Assembly (NCBI GenBank): GCA_964643885.1
Contig: CAZXUI010000003.1
Coordinates: 1-64,000 of the forward strand
Length of the DNA stretch: 64,000 nt
Source of the DNA: CAADGL01 sp964643885
GTDB taxonomy: Bacteria > Planctomycetota > Phycisphaerae > UBA1845 > Fen-1342
Reading direction: 5' to 3'
How positions within the stretch are numbered: position 1 is the first letter of the stretch; every line of letters starts with the position of its first letter. Both the position numbers and the translations under genes were made by a program. The notes below the pieces were generated by a model, which saw only the letters and a program-made list of their open reading frames with translations, did not search any database and was not told the origin of the DNA. Positions 26,420 to 34,024 of this stretch are shown one piece after another.

Positions 26420-26812
26420 ATGCCGACGCTGAACCAGTTGATCCGCCGGCCGCGCCGCAAGGTGACGGCCAAGAGCAAGGTTCGCGACCTGGAGCAGAGC
26501 CCGCAGCGGCGTGGCGTCTGTCTGCTGGTCAAGACTCAGACGCCCAAGAAGCCGAATTCGGCGCTGCGGAAGGTGGCGCGCGTGCGGCTGACGAACGGGC
26601 GCGAGGTGACGGCGTACATTCCGGGCGTCGATCACAATCTTCAGGAGCACTCGATCGTTCTGGTTCGTGGCGGTCGTGTGCGCGACCTGCCGGGCGTTCG
26701 GTATCACATCGTTCGTGGGAAGCTGGACTGCGCGGGTGTGAGCAAGGACAAGGAAGGCAAGGAGCGGAACCGCAGCCGCAGCAAGTACGGCGTGAAGCGG
26801 CGTAAGAAGTAA
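26420..26812 (+). CDS. rpsL: 30S ribosomal protein S12
   Basis: S12, 130 aa, part of the decoding centre of the small subunit. MPTLNQLIRRPRR, KTPKKPNSALRKVARVRL-type and PGVRYHIVRGKLD blocks are all intact, including the lysines where streptomycin resistance changes occur in other bacteria. The start at 26420 follows GAGGCGAGA. The C-terminus has the basic tail RSKYGVKRRKK. It is followed 49 bp later by rpsG as in the str operon, but fusA and tuf do not follow. Confidence 0.98.
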   Translation: MPTLNQLIRRPRRKVTAKSKVRDLEQSPQRRGVCLLVKTQTPKKPNSALRKVARVRLTNGREVTAYIPGVDHNLQEHSIVLVRGGRVRDLPGVRYHIVRGKLDCAGVSKDKEGKERNRSRSKYGVKRRKK

Positions 26813-26861
26813 AATCCGGGCCGCGGGGCGGCCCCTGTCGAGAGTGCGGGTGAGTTGATTC

Positions 26862-27338
26862 ATGGCGTATAAGCGATTCACGGCATCGGCCAAGCAGTTG
26901 CGCGGCGACCCGAAGTTCAACAGCAGGCTGGCGAGCAAGTTCGTCAACTGCATGATGTGGGACGGCAAGAAGTCCGTCGCGCAGCGGATCTTTTTCGACG
27001 CGCTCGACCGCATCGCGGGCAAGATTCCGGACGCGTCGCCGATCGAGGTGTTCGAGACGGCGCTGAACAACGTCAAGCCGGCCGTGGAGGTGCGCTCGAA
27101 GCGCGTCGGCGGTGCGAACTACCAGGTGCCGATGCAGGTGAATCCGAAGCGGCAGCAGTCGCTGGCGATCCGCTGGGTGCTGGCGGCGGCGCGGGCCAAG
27201 AAGGGCAAGCCGATGTCGCTGCGGCTGGCCGAAGAGTTAATGGCGGCGTATCGGCGCGAGGGCGACGCGATGTCGACGCGCGACAACGTGCATCGCATGG
27301 CGGACGCGAACAAGGCGTTTGCGCACTTCGCCTGGTAG
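26862..27338 (+). CDS. rpsG: 30S ribosomal protein S7
   Basis: S7, 158 aa, a primary 16S rRNA-binding protein that organises the 3' domain. Characteristic segments are FVNCMMWDGKKSVAQ, ALNNVKPAVEVRSKRVGGA, YQVPMQVNPKRQQSLAIRW and the ending ANKAFAHFAW. Length is normal. It ends the operon here: a strong terminator starts 33 bp later. Confidence 0.98.
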   Translation: MAYKRFTASAKQLRGDPKFNSRLASKFVNCMMWDGKKSVAQRIFFDALDRIAGKIPDASPIEVFETALNNVKPAVEVRSKRVGGANYQVPMQVNPKRQQSLAIRWVLAAARAKKGKPMSLRLAEELMAAYRREGDAMSTRDNVHRMADANKAFAHFAW

Positions 27339-27371
27339 CGGCGGGACTCGATAAGCGCAATCTGGATGTCG

Positions 27372-27412
27372 AGCGGGCGCGGCCGGACGGGCCGGGCCCG
27401 CTTCTCTTTTTT
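27372..27412 (+). terminator. Intrinsic terminator of rpsL-rpsG
   Basis: AGCGGGC pairs with GCCCGCT around an inner GGCC/GGCC fold. It is followed by TTCTCTTTTTT, a clear T tract on the plus strand. It separates rpsG from the convergent dehydratase gene. Confidence 0.85.
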
Positions 27413-27448
27413 GGGCGCAGCGTGGTGCGGCCGCTCGAGCGGGGGCGC

Positions 27449-27739
27449 TCAGCCGGCGAGCTGGTTCATGCGGCGGGCGAGCTGGAAGTCCTTGCTGCTG
27501 ATGCCGCCGGCGTCGTGGGTGGTCAGGTCGACGGTGACGCGGTTGTAGACGTTGAACCACTCGGGATGGTGGTTCATGGATTCGGCCACGAGCGCGGCGC
27601 GGGTCATGAAGCCGAACGCGGCGACGAAGTCGGCGAACTTGAACTCGCGATGGAGCTTGTCGTTGACGATGCTCCAGCCGGGAGTCTCGGCGAGGTGCGA
27701 TTCAATTTCAGCGGAAGAGAGATTGGCGGTATCGGCCAT
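27449..27739 (-). CDS. 4a-hydroxytetrahydrobiopterin dehydratase
   Basis: Pterin-4a-carbinolamine dehydratase, 96 aa, which dehydrates the hydroxylated pterin cofactor. The core FKFADFVAAFGFMTRAALVA, the catalytic NHHPEWFNVYNRV with paired His, and LTTHDAGGISSKDFQLA match the family. I chose ATG 27739 (MADTANLS) rather than an in-frame ATG seven codons earlier, which lacks a ribosome-binding site. No phenylalanine hydroxylase is in the window, so its partner is unclear. Upstream is a repeat-rich region. Confidence 0.93.
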   Translation of the reverse strand: MADTANLSSAEIESHLAETPGWSIVNDKLHREFKFADFVAAFGFMTRAALVAESMNHHPEWFNVYNRVTVDLTTHDAGGISSKDFQLARRMNQLAG

Positions 27740-28198
27740 GATGCCTGGCTCCGTGTCCATTGGAAGTTACGTCATCCGTCGCGTCAATACACGATCATAT
27801 GATTGATCCGAGCCGACCTGTGGGTGCGAGATGGGAATCTCGCATCAGGACGACACGATCGGACCGATCGCCATTTTGGATGAGATTGCGATGCGAGATT
27901 GGCCCTCTTGTGCTGTGATCCGGGACGAAGGCCCCACGGACGACGTGGGGGGGTCGAGCCTTCCGCTGGTTTCAAGCCACCGGCCACGGTCGATCGCCCT
28001 GACGGGCGGGAGCGCGACAGGTAGGAGACCTGTCGCCCAGCGACCGGCCAGAGGCCGGTGCCCCATTCTCGCGACAGGTCGGAGACCTGTCGCCCAGTGA
28101 CCGGCCAGGGGCCGGTCCCCCAGTTGTGACCGCACGGGCAAGCTGCGCTTGCCCATTCCACCCGGCCGCGACGAACATTCCTGGCCTCGCTAAATCAA
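27740..28198. repeat. Gene-free region with modular hairpins
   Basis: Holds the second copy of the dispersed element (27843-27951), then hairpins GCGACAGGT/ACCTGTCGC (28014-28036), ACCGGCC-AGA-GGCCGGT (28043-28059), a second GCGACAGGT/ACCTGTCGC (28071-28093), GACCGGCC-AGG-GGCCGGTC (28099-28117), and a 24-mer (28133-28156) that is the exact reverse complement of 4864-4887. All lie beyond the 3' end of the acyltransferase/ligase gene. Confidence 0.85.
27843..27951. repeat. Dispersed intergenic element, copy B
   Basis: It starts CATCAGGACGACACGATCGG and ends with hairpin CCCCAC/GTGGGG (27932-27950). Same orientation as copy A (4934-5043), about 85 percent identical by my count over 93 bases. 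Confidence 0.78.
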
Positions 28199-30832
28199 TC
28201 AGGTGGTCGCGGATTGCGCCAGTCGGCTTCGCAGCGCACGGTAGTCGGTCTTGCCCGTGCCCAGGACCGGAATTTCGTCAACCGGAACCACCCGCGAGAT
28301 GTTATGCAGCGGTGAGAGGTGCGCCGCGCGAATGTTCGCGTTCGCCTCGGATCGCTCGATCGGGCGGGTCGTGAAGAGCACGATCTCGGGCTGGTCCTCG
28401 CTGGGCGTGGCCTCGACGGCCAGCACCGGCCCTTCGTGCGCGTCGGAGCCGTAGTGCTGCATCAGGACCGACTCGATCGCCGGCAGCGAGATCATCTCGC
28501 CGCCGAGCTTGATGAAGCGCTTCAGCCGGCCACTGAATGTGAGCACGCCGTCCGCGCTTTCGCGGACCAGGTCGCCGGTGCGATACCACGACTTGCCCTC
28601 GAACTCGACGAAGGGCGAGCCGGCCGTGTCGCCCAGATATCCGTCGAAGACGCTCGGCCCGCGGACGAGCAGCATGCCGATCTCACCCGCCTGCACGCGC
28701 TCGTCGCGCTCGACATCCATGAGCGCGTACTCGTAGGAGGGCAGCACGCGGCCGATGGTGCCCGGCCGCGGGTCCTGCTCGCTGTTGGCGGCGATGATGG
28801 GCGAGCATTCGGTCACGCCGTAGCCTTCGAGCACGATCGCCCGCGGGCAGGCCTGGGCCAGGGCGGCGTAGGTCTTTTCCGGGCACTTCTCCGCGCCCGT
28901 GACGGCCAGGCGGAGCGATTCGAGCTGGCCGGCCGTCGATGCCCGGACGATGCCGGCCAGGAAGGTCGGCGTGCCGACCACGAGCGTCACGCCGTAGGCC
29001 TGGATCATGCGTGCCAGCACCCACGGCTCGGTCGGATTGGCGTGATAGACGACGCGTACGCCGGTTGCGAGCGGCAGCACCGTCGTCACGCTGAGGCCGA
29101 ACGAGTGAAACGGCGGCAGGAAACCGATCAGGCGGTCCTCGGAGCGGAGCGTGAACAGCGTCAACGTATCCCGCAGATTCGCGAGGATGTTCTTGTGCGA
29201 GAGGGGCACGGCCTTCGGCAGCGCCTCGGAGCCGCTCGTAAGCAGGATCGCGGCCGTGTCCGCAATCGCAGCGCGCTCGAGCGAGCGCCAGCTCAGCCGC
29301 GCGGTCAGTGCGGCCCGCAGCTTGCGGCCGCGGGTGAGCTTCGCGCCGAGCTGCTCCAGATAGACGAGGCGGCCGCGCACGGCGGAGAGATCGACGCCCT
29401 GCGCTTCGACGCGGGCGACGAGGGGGCCGGCGGTGATCACATGACGCACGTCGAGGCTCTCGAGCGCGTGGCGGATATTGCGCGAGCCGGTGGTCCAGTT
29501 GACCAGCACCGGCACCTTGCCGCAGCAGATGGCCGTGAGCCACGAGACCGCGGCCGCCACGGACGCCGGGAGCATGATGCCGATGCGTTGGCCGGGCAGC
29601 GACTCGACGGCCGGCCGGAGGGCCAGGATGGCCGTGATCAGGTCGCGATAGGTTTTCGGGCCGCTGAGCTGGTCGGCGACGACGACGCGCCCAGGTCCGC
29701 GGCGGGCCTGGCGCAGGAAGACTTCGATCAGATTCTCGCCGGGAGGAATCTCCGGGCGCAGGCTGGTGTACGAACGGAACCATTTACGGGGAATGGGTTT
29801 AAGCTCGACGACACGGGCTCCGCCGGTCTGGCCGCGGGCGGCGAGCATGACGTCGCCGACGGTCTGGAGAGCGGCGACGTCGCCGCCGTGGAAGCCGAAT
29901 TCGCGGCCGAGCCAGAGCATCAGTTCGGTCTTGGCGAGGCTGTCGAGGCCGAGGTCGGGTCCGAGGCGGCTGTCGTCGGTGAAGTCCTGGACGCCGGTCG
30001 CGTTCTGGAGGTACTCGGAGACGAGATTCCGCGTGGCCGGCGGGACTTCGGACGGGTCGCCGCGCATGCCGCCGAGCTCTGGATCGGGCAGCTCCTGCCG
30101 GCCGCCCTTCTCCCAGATGGTGTAGGGCACGTAGAGGGCCGGCGGGGCGTCGCGATTGTAGAACTCTTCGAGCCAGGCGTTCTGCGTGTTGCGGTCGGCG
30201 GAGCGCGGGAATTCGTCGGCGTCGACGAGCTCGATGGTCACGTCGCGGCGCGGGCCGAAGAAGATGAAGTTGGCCAGGACGCTGCGGGCGGCTTTTCGGA
30301 GCACGGCCCCCATGTCCGGAAAGCTGCCTGAAACGAGGCTGAAACTACTGCCCCACAGGCCGGTGGTCCGGACGAGCACGATTCGGGCATCCGGGGCGGC
30401 CTGGAGGATGGTCTGCACGGCGCTGTTTCCGCGAAGCTGCTCGTACCGGGAGCGGTACAGGTGGCCGGAGGGATAGAGGAGGATGTTCTCGCCCTGCTTG
30501 AGGCCCTCGGCGCAGTCGAGGAGCACACGGCGGATCTCCTCGCGAGCCTCGTCGCCATATCGGGCGATGTCGAGCACCGGCCGGACGCGGGTCAGGCGAG
30601 CGAACCAACTTGCGGGCGGGCGGGATATCTGGTCGCGGTCGGCCAGGGCGCGGGGTTCGAAGCGGCGGTGCAGGTGTGCGATCAGGATGATCGGGTCTAT
30701 CAGGGCGGGGTGGTTGGGCAAGAAAAGGATGCCGCGCGTTCCCTTGCCGGTGACCTGCTCGAGCCCGCGAATCCGCACGCGATATCGCAGGCTCAGCAGG
30801 AAGATCAGCAGCGCTCGCAGCAGGGCGATCAT
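28199..30832 (-). CDS. PlsC acyltransferase / acyl carrier / AMP-dependent acyl ligase fusion
   Basis: An 877-aa multidomain enzyme. Residues 1-220 are a PlsC-type acyltransferase with NHPALID (H-x4-D) near residue 40 and a hydrophobic N-terminus. Residues about 270-330 look like an acyl-carrier domain, with GLDSLAK near 295 giving a candidate phosphopantetheine serine. From about 370 to the end is an AMP-binding ligase, with TSGSEALPKA near 528, GYGVTECSPI near 668, YRTGDLV and the terminal GTGKTDYRALR lysine. E. coli Aas has acyltransferase plus ligase without the carrier domain. It probably activates and transfers fatty acids to a lysolipid at the membrane. It stands alone, with hairpin repeats after its stop. 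Confidence 0.86.
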   Translation of the reverse strand: MIALLRALLIFLLSLRYRVRIRGLEQVTGKGTRGILFLPNHPALIDPIILIAHLHRRFEPRALADRDQISRPPASWFARLTRVRPVLDIARYGDEAREEIRRVLLDCAEGLKQGENILLYPSGHLYRSRYEQLRGNSAVQTILQAAPDARIVLVRTTGLWGSSFSLVSGSFPDMGAVLRKAARSVLANFIFFGPRRDVTIELVDADEFPRSADRNTQNAWLEEFYNRDAPPALYVPYTIWEKGGRQELPDPELGGMRGDPSEVPPATRNLVSEYLQNATGVQDFTDDSRLGPDLGLDSLAKTELMLWLGREFGFHGGDVAALQTVGDVMLAARGQTGGARVVELKPIPRKWFRSYTSLRPEIPPGENLIEVFLRQARRGPGRVVVADQLSGPKTYRDLITAILALRPAVESLPGQRIGIMLPASVAAAVSWLTAICCGKVPVLVNWTTGSRNIRHALESLDVRHVITAGPLVARVEAQGVDLSAVRGRLVYLEQLGAKLTRGRKLRAALTARLSWRSLERAAIADTAAILLTSGSEALPKAVPLSHKNILANLRDTLTLFTLRSEDRLIGFLPPFHSFGLSVTTVLPLATGVRVVYHANPTEPWVLARMIQAYGVTLVVGTPTFLAGIVRASTAGQLESLRLAVTGAEKCPEKTYAALAQACPRAIVLEGYGVTECSPIIAANSEQDPRPGTIGRVLPSYEYALMDVERDERVQAGEIGMLLVRGPSVFDGYLGDTAGSPFVEFEGKSWYRTGDLVRESADGVLTFSGRLKRFIKLGGEMISLPAIESVLMQHYGSDAHEGPVLAVEATPSEDQPEIVLFTTRPIERSEANANIRAAHLSPLHNISRVVPVDEIPVLGTGKTDYRALRSRLAQSATT

Positions 30833-31042
30833 GCGGTCGGCCTTCCGGGACGGGGCGCGGCGGTGCGGCGCCGGTTTCCGGAGCGATTATGCGGGCCGGC
30901 CCGGGGTGGGGAAAGAGCCGGGCGTCGCGGCGGGCCGGGCGGCGGGGTACAATTCGGGCGGGCCGACCGGGCCGATTGGCGCAGCTACGCGAGGGACCGC
31001 GTAGTGGTCGATATTCTGGCTGGGCATCAACAGGGAGAAGCG

Positions 31043-32494
31043 GTGCGCATCGCCTTAATCAACCCGATCACGCGTCGGACGCAGGGCTATCACACGATCG
31101 GCACGTACCTGCCGCAGCTTGGATTGCAGGTGTTGGCGGAGCTGGTGCCGGACGGGCACGAGGTCGACATCATCGACGAGTGTTTCGGGCCGGCGTATAC
31201 GGACCAGTACCTGACGCGCGAGCGTTACGACCTGGCCGCGCTCACGTCTTATACGAGCGGGGCGACGCGGGCGTACGAGATCGCAGAGAAATGCCGGGCG
31301 CAGGGGATTCCGACGATTCTGGGCGGGCCGCACGCGTCGGCGTGTCCGGATGAGGCGGCCAGGTGGTTCGATTCGGTGGCGATCGGCGAGTGTGACGAGA
31401 TCTGGCCGGAGATCGTGCGTGACGCAGCGGCCGGCCAGCTCAAGCCGCGCTACCGCGGGACGCTGTCGGACCTGGAGAAAACGGGGCTTGGGCGGGCGCG
31501 GCAGTCGCTGGAGCCGGTGAACGGACGGTACGACGTGGCGGCGATCCAGACTTCGCGCGGCTGCCCGGTGGGTTGCGAATATTGCTCGGTGACGGAGTTC
31601 AACGGCGCCCCGATCCGGCGGCGGCGGATCAGCGAGATCGTCCGCGAGTGGAACGAGTGCGACAAGCCGTTCGCGTTCGTGGTGGACGATAATTTCTTCG
31701 GCGTTGGTCCGCGGCACGCGGAGTGGGCCAAGGAGCTGCTGCGGGCGCTGATTCGGCACGGCAAGCGGCGGCTGTGGTTCAGCCAGACGACGATCAACAT
31801 GGGCGAGGACGACGAGGGAATGCGGCTGGCGTATCGGGCCGGCTGCCGCGGGATGCTGGTCGGCTTCGAGACGTTCAACCAGGAGACGCTCAAGGACTAT
31901 CACAAGGGGATCAACCGCAATAACCTGGAGCGCTACCAGGAGCTGGTGAACGGGTTTCACCGGGCGGGCATCGCGGTGTTCGGCGGGTTCATCGTCGGGG
32001 CGGATCAGGATACGCCGGAGACGGTGGCGGATACGGCGCTTCAGGCGGTCAAGCTGGGGCTGGACATCATTCAGGTCACCAATCTGACCCCCCTTCCGGG
32101 CACGAAAATGTACGACCGCTACATGGCCGAGGGGCGCATCTTCGCCACGGACTATCCGCAGGACTGGGAGCGCTACACGTTCGTGGAGACGGTCTATAAC
32201 CCCAAGAACATGTCGGCCCGCGAGCTGGACGAGGCGATCTTCGAGCTGCGGCACGCGGCCGCGCGGGAGAACTGGGTGATCAAGCGTGCGGTGCGGACGT
32301 TCTTCCGCACGCGCTCGCTGACGACGGCGCTGTTCGTGCTTGGGATGAACCGCGGCTGGAAACGAATGGCCAGGGTGCAGGCGCCGCATGATGCGAAGCG
32401 GTTCGGCTTTCAGCCGCAACCTTCACCACGCTTCGCGAAGATCCTGGAATCGTTCCGCATGCACCTGAGCGGCGGGGAGATGGCGGGCACATGA
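31043..32494 (+). CDS. B12-binding-type radical SAM protein
   Basis: A 483-aa enzyme. The N-terminal 140 residues resemble a cobalamin-binding domain (IALINPITRRTQGY, VDIIDECFGPAYTDQY, ILGGPHASACPDEA), without an obvious D-x-H-x2-G. The radical SAM cluster is CPVGCEYC with C174, C178 and C181, followed by FVVDDNFFGVG and GFETFNQETLKDYHKG. I chose GTG 31043 because GGGAG precedes it and upstream sequence is antisense to the acyltransferase gene. The substrate is unknown; relatives modify lipids, bacteriochlorophylls or hopanoids. It overlaps a rhodanese gene (ATGA). Confidence 0.87.
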   Translation: MRIALINPITRRTQGYHTIGTYLPQLGLQVLAELVPDGHEVDIIDECFGPAYTDQYLTRERYDLAALTSYTSGATRAYEIAEKCRAQGIPTILGGPHASACPDEAARWFDSVAIGECDEIWPEIVRDAAAGQLKPRYRGTLSDLEKTGLGRARQSLEPVNGRYDVAAIQTSRGCPVGCEYCSVTEFNGAPIRRRRISEIVREWNECDKPFAFVVDDNFFGVGPRHAEWAKELLRALIRHGKRRLWFSQTTINMGEDDEGMRLAYRAGCRGMLVGFETFNQETLKDYHKGINRNNLERYQELVNGFHRAGIAVFGGFIVGADQDTPETVADTALQAVKLGLDIIQVTNLTPLPGTKMYDRYMAEGRIFATDYPQDWERYTFVETVYNPKNMSARELDEAIFELRHAAARENWVIKRAVRTFFRTRSLTTALFVLGMNRGWKRMARVQAPHDAKRFGFQPQPSPRFAKILESFRMHLSGGEMAGT

Positions 32495-32832
32495 CGCCGG
32501 AGATTCCGCAGATCGAGCCGGCGGAGGTGGCGCGGCGGCTGGCGCACGACGGTGATGGCGACGGCCGGCCGGTGCTGCTGGACTGTCGCGAGCCGGAGGA
32601 GTTGACGATCTCGCGGATCGAGGGGGCGGTGCACATTCCGATGCGGGACGTGCCGCTGCGGCTGGGGGAGCTGGATCCGGAGCGTGAGATCATCGTTTTC
32701 TGCCGCAGCGGCAAGCGGAGCCTGTCGGTCTGCTCGCTGCTGCTGGCGCAGGGGTTCGGGCGGGTGCTGAATCTCCGCGGGGGGATCAACGCCTGGACGG
32801 ACACGGTGGACCCGACGCAGCCGCGGTATTGA
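32491..32832 (+). CDS. Single-domain rhodanese-like protein
   Basis: A 113-aa rhodanese domain with the active-site loop CRSGKRS (Cys71). LDCREPEEL and NLRGGINAW, typical of GlpE/PspE-like sulfurtransferases, are present. It can carry persulfide sulfur. Its start overlaps the stop of the radical SAM gene, so they are probably co-expressed; sulfur delivery to that enzyme or its iron-sulfur cluster is only a possibility. Confidence 0.9.
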   Translation: MTPEIPQIEPAEVARRLAHDGDGDGRPVLLDCREPEELTISRIEGAVHIPMRDVPLRLGELDPEREIIVFCRSGKRSLSVCSLLLAQGFGRVLNLRGGINAWTDTVDPTQPRY

Positions 32833-32982
32833 GGCGAGGGCCGGGGCGGTTCGGCGTTCTGGGGGATTGGGGGGGTTCTGAGACGGCTATTCACGGCCGG
32901 TCGGGGGCGGCGCGGTGCGGCTTGGCGGAGCCGCGGTCTGTCCGAGGGGCTATTATCGCAGTATATTTGGGCGACTTACGTG

Positions 32983-33069
32983 GGAGAGGTGCCGGAGTGG
33001 CCGATCGGGCACGCTTGGAAAGCGTGTGTAGGGGCAACCCTACCGCGGGTTCGAATCCCGCCCTCTCCG
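32983..33069 (+). tRNA. tRNA-Ser (GGA)
   Basis: The acceptor stem GGAGAGG/CCUCUCC closes an 87-nt cloverleaf. The anticodon loop TTGGAAA gives anticodon GGA for Ser codons UCC/UCU. The long variable arm with a GUAGGG/CCCUAC stem is typical of class II tRNA-Ser, and GGGTTCGAATCCC forms the T arm. The CCA end is not encoded. Confidence 0.96.
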
Positions 33070-33091
33070 ATGCTCCACACGGACGGCTAAG

Positions 33092-33349
33092 TCATCGTGG
33101 GGAGCGGGCTTCCCGCCGGCAATGCGAGACCGCTGGCCGTTCGCCGGTCGGCCAGGCGGCATAGTCGAAGGCCTGTTTAACGTCCTCAATCTCCAGATCC
33201 GGGAAATCCGCCAACACCTCCTCCCGTGTCGCACCGTGCGCAACCTGCCTGACGATGACACAGACCGGTGTGCGCATTCCCCGAATGCGGGCCCGGCGGG
33301 TCCAGGTCGCTGGCCGGCGTGTATCACGCAACCGCTTTCGGGACTCCAC
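33092..33349 (-). CDS. DUF433-like small protein, N-terminus doubtful
   Basis: An 85-aa product whose middle resembles DUF433, a small winged-helix-like family linked to VapB-type antitoxins: IRGMRTPVCVIVRQV then GATREEVLADFPDLEIEDVK. In the family this follows a short conserved N-terminus; here the first 20 residues are Arg-rich and unlike it, so the true start may differ or the gene may be decayed. DUF433 genes often precede a DUF5615 PIN-like toxin. Here the DNA after the stop is a tRNA-Ser on the other strand, with no toxin. I regard it as an orphan or remnant. Confidence 0.55.
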   Translation of the reverse strand: MESRKRLRDTRRPATWTRRARIRGMRTPVCVIVRQVAHGATREEVLADFPDLEIEDVKQAFDYAAWPTGERPAVSHCRREARSPR

Positions 33350-33501
33350 TGGAGCGAAGGGACGAAGCGCGCCGCCGGGGGCACGCGAAGAGCCGGATTC
33401 TCGGACGTGGAGTCCGTGACAGTGGCGAAGAGGGTCTTTGCCGCACCGGTGTCCCGAAGCGGCCGGGCGGCCGACAGCGTAACCAGCACAGGGAGAATCG
33501 C

Positions 33502-33906
33502 ATGAAGTCTGGGAAGGTGCTCATCGGCACGGTTTGGGCGGCGGGTGTGCTGTCGATGATTCTGCTGGCCGGCAGCGTCGGCTGCGAGGGGATCGAGCTG
33601 AGCGACGATTTCCTGGCGGGGATTTTCAACGGCAACGGCAGCGACGACGTGTCGGTCAACGGGAACGTCAACGGGGACGATGGTTCCGACGACGGGCGGG
33701 GCAACGACAACGGGGACGACAATCAGAACGCCAACGGCGATGACGACGACCCGAACGCGCCGGACGACGACTCGAACAGCAACAGCGGCGGGAGCAATGC
33801 GAACGAGAACGGCGGCGGCGATAACCCGAACGACAACGGCGACGACAATTCGAATACGAACGACGACGATGACGACGACGGCAACTCGAATGACAACGGG
33901 GACTGA
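33502..33906 (+). CDS. Lipoprotein with Asp/Asn-rich low-complexity tail
   Basis: A 134-aa protein. The N-terminal MKSGKVLIG, hydrophobic core and LLAGSVGCEG give a lipoprotein signal with Cys near 28. From about residue 45 the sequence is almost entirely Asp, Asn, Gly and Ser, a strongly acidic disordered tail. The start at 33502 follows AGGGAGAA. I recognise no family; similar Asn/Asp-rich tails occur in planctomycete and deltaproteobacterial surface proteins. Calcium binding or a spacer role is conceivable. It is not clearly in an operon. Confidence 0.78.
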   Translation: MKSGKVLIGTVWAAGVLSMILLAGSVGCEGIELSDDFLAGIFNGNGSDDVSVNGNVNGDDGSDDGRGNDNGDDNQNANGDDDDPNAPDDDSNSNSGGSNANENGGGDNPNDNGDDNSNTNDDDDDDGNSNDNGD

Positions 33907-34024
33907 GCGCGGGTAGCGGTTCGCTGCGCGCGCGTCGCGCGAGCGGGAGTTTGGAGCGGGCATCAGGAGCGCCGGTGAGCTGTCAGGCGGTTGACGGGCC
34001 CTCTTGCGCGCGGCGGCCGCTGCG

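Noticed and set aside
32951..32967. TATTAT and TATATT as tRNA-Ser promoter
   Set aside because: No convincing -35 element at proper spacing, so not listed as a promoter.
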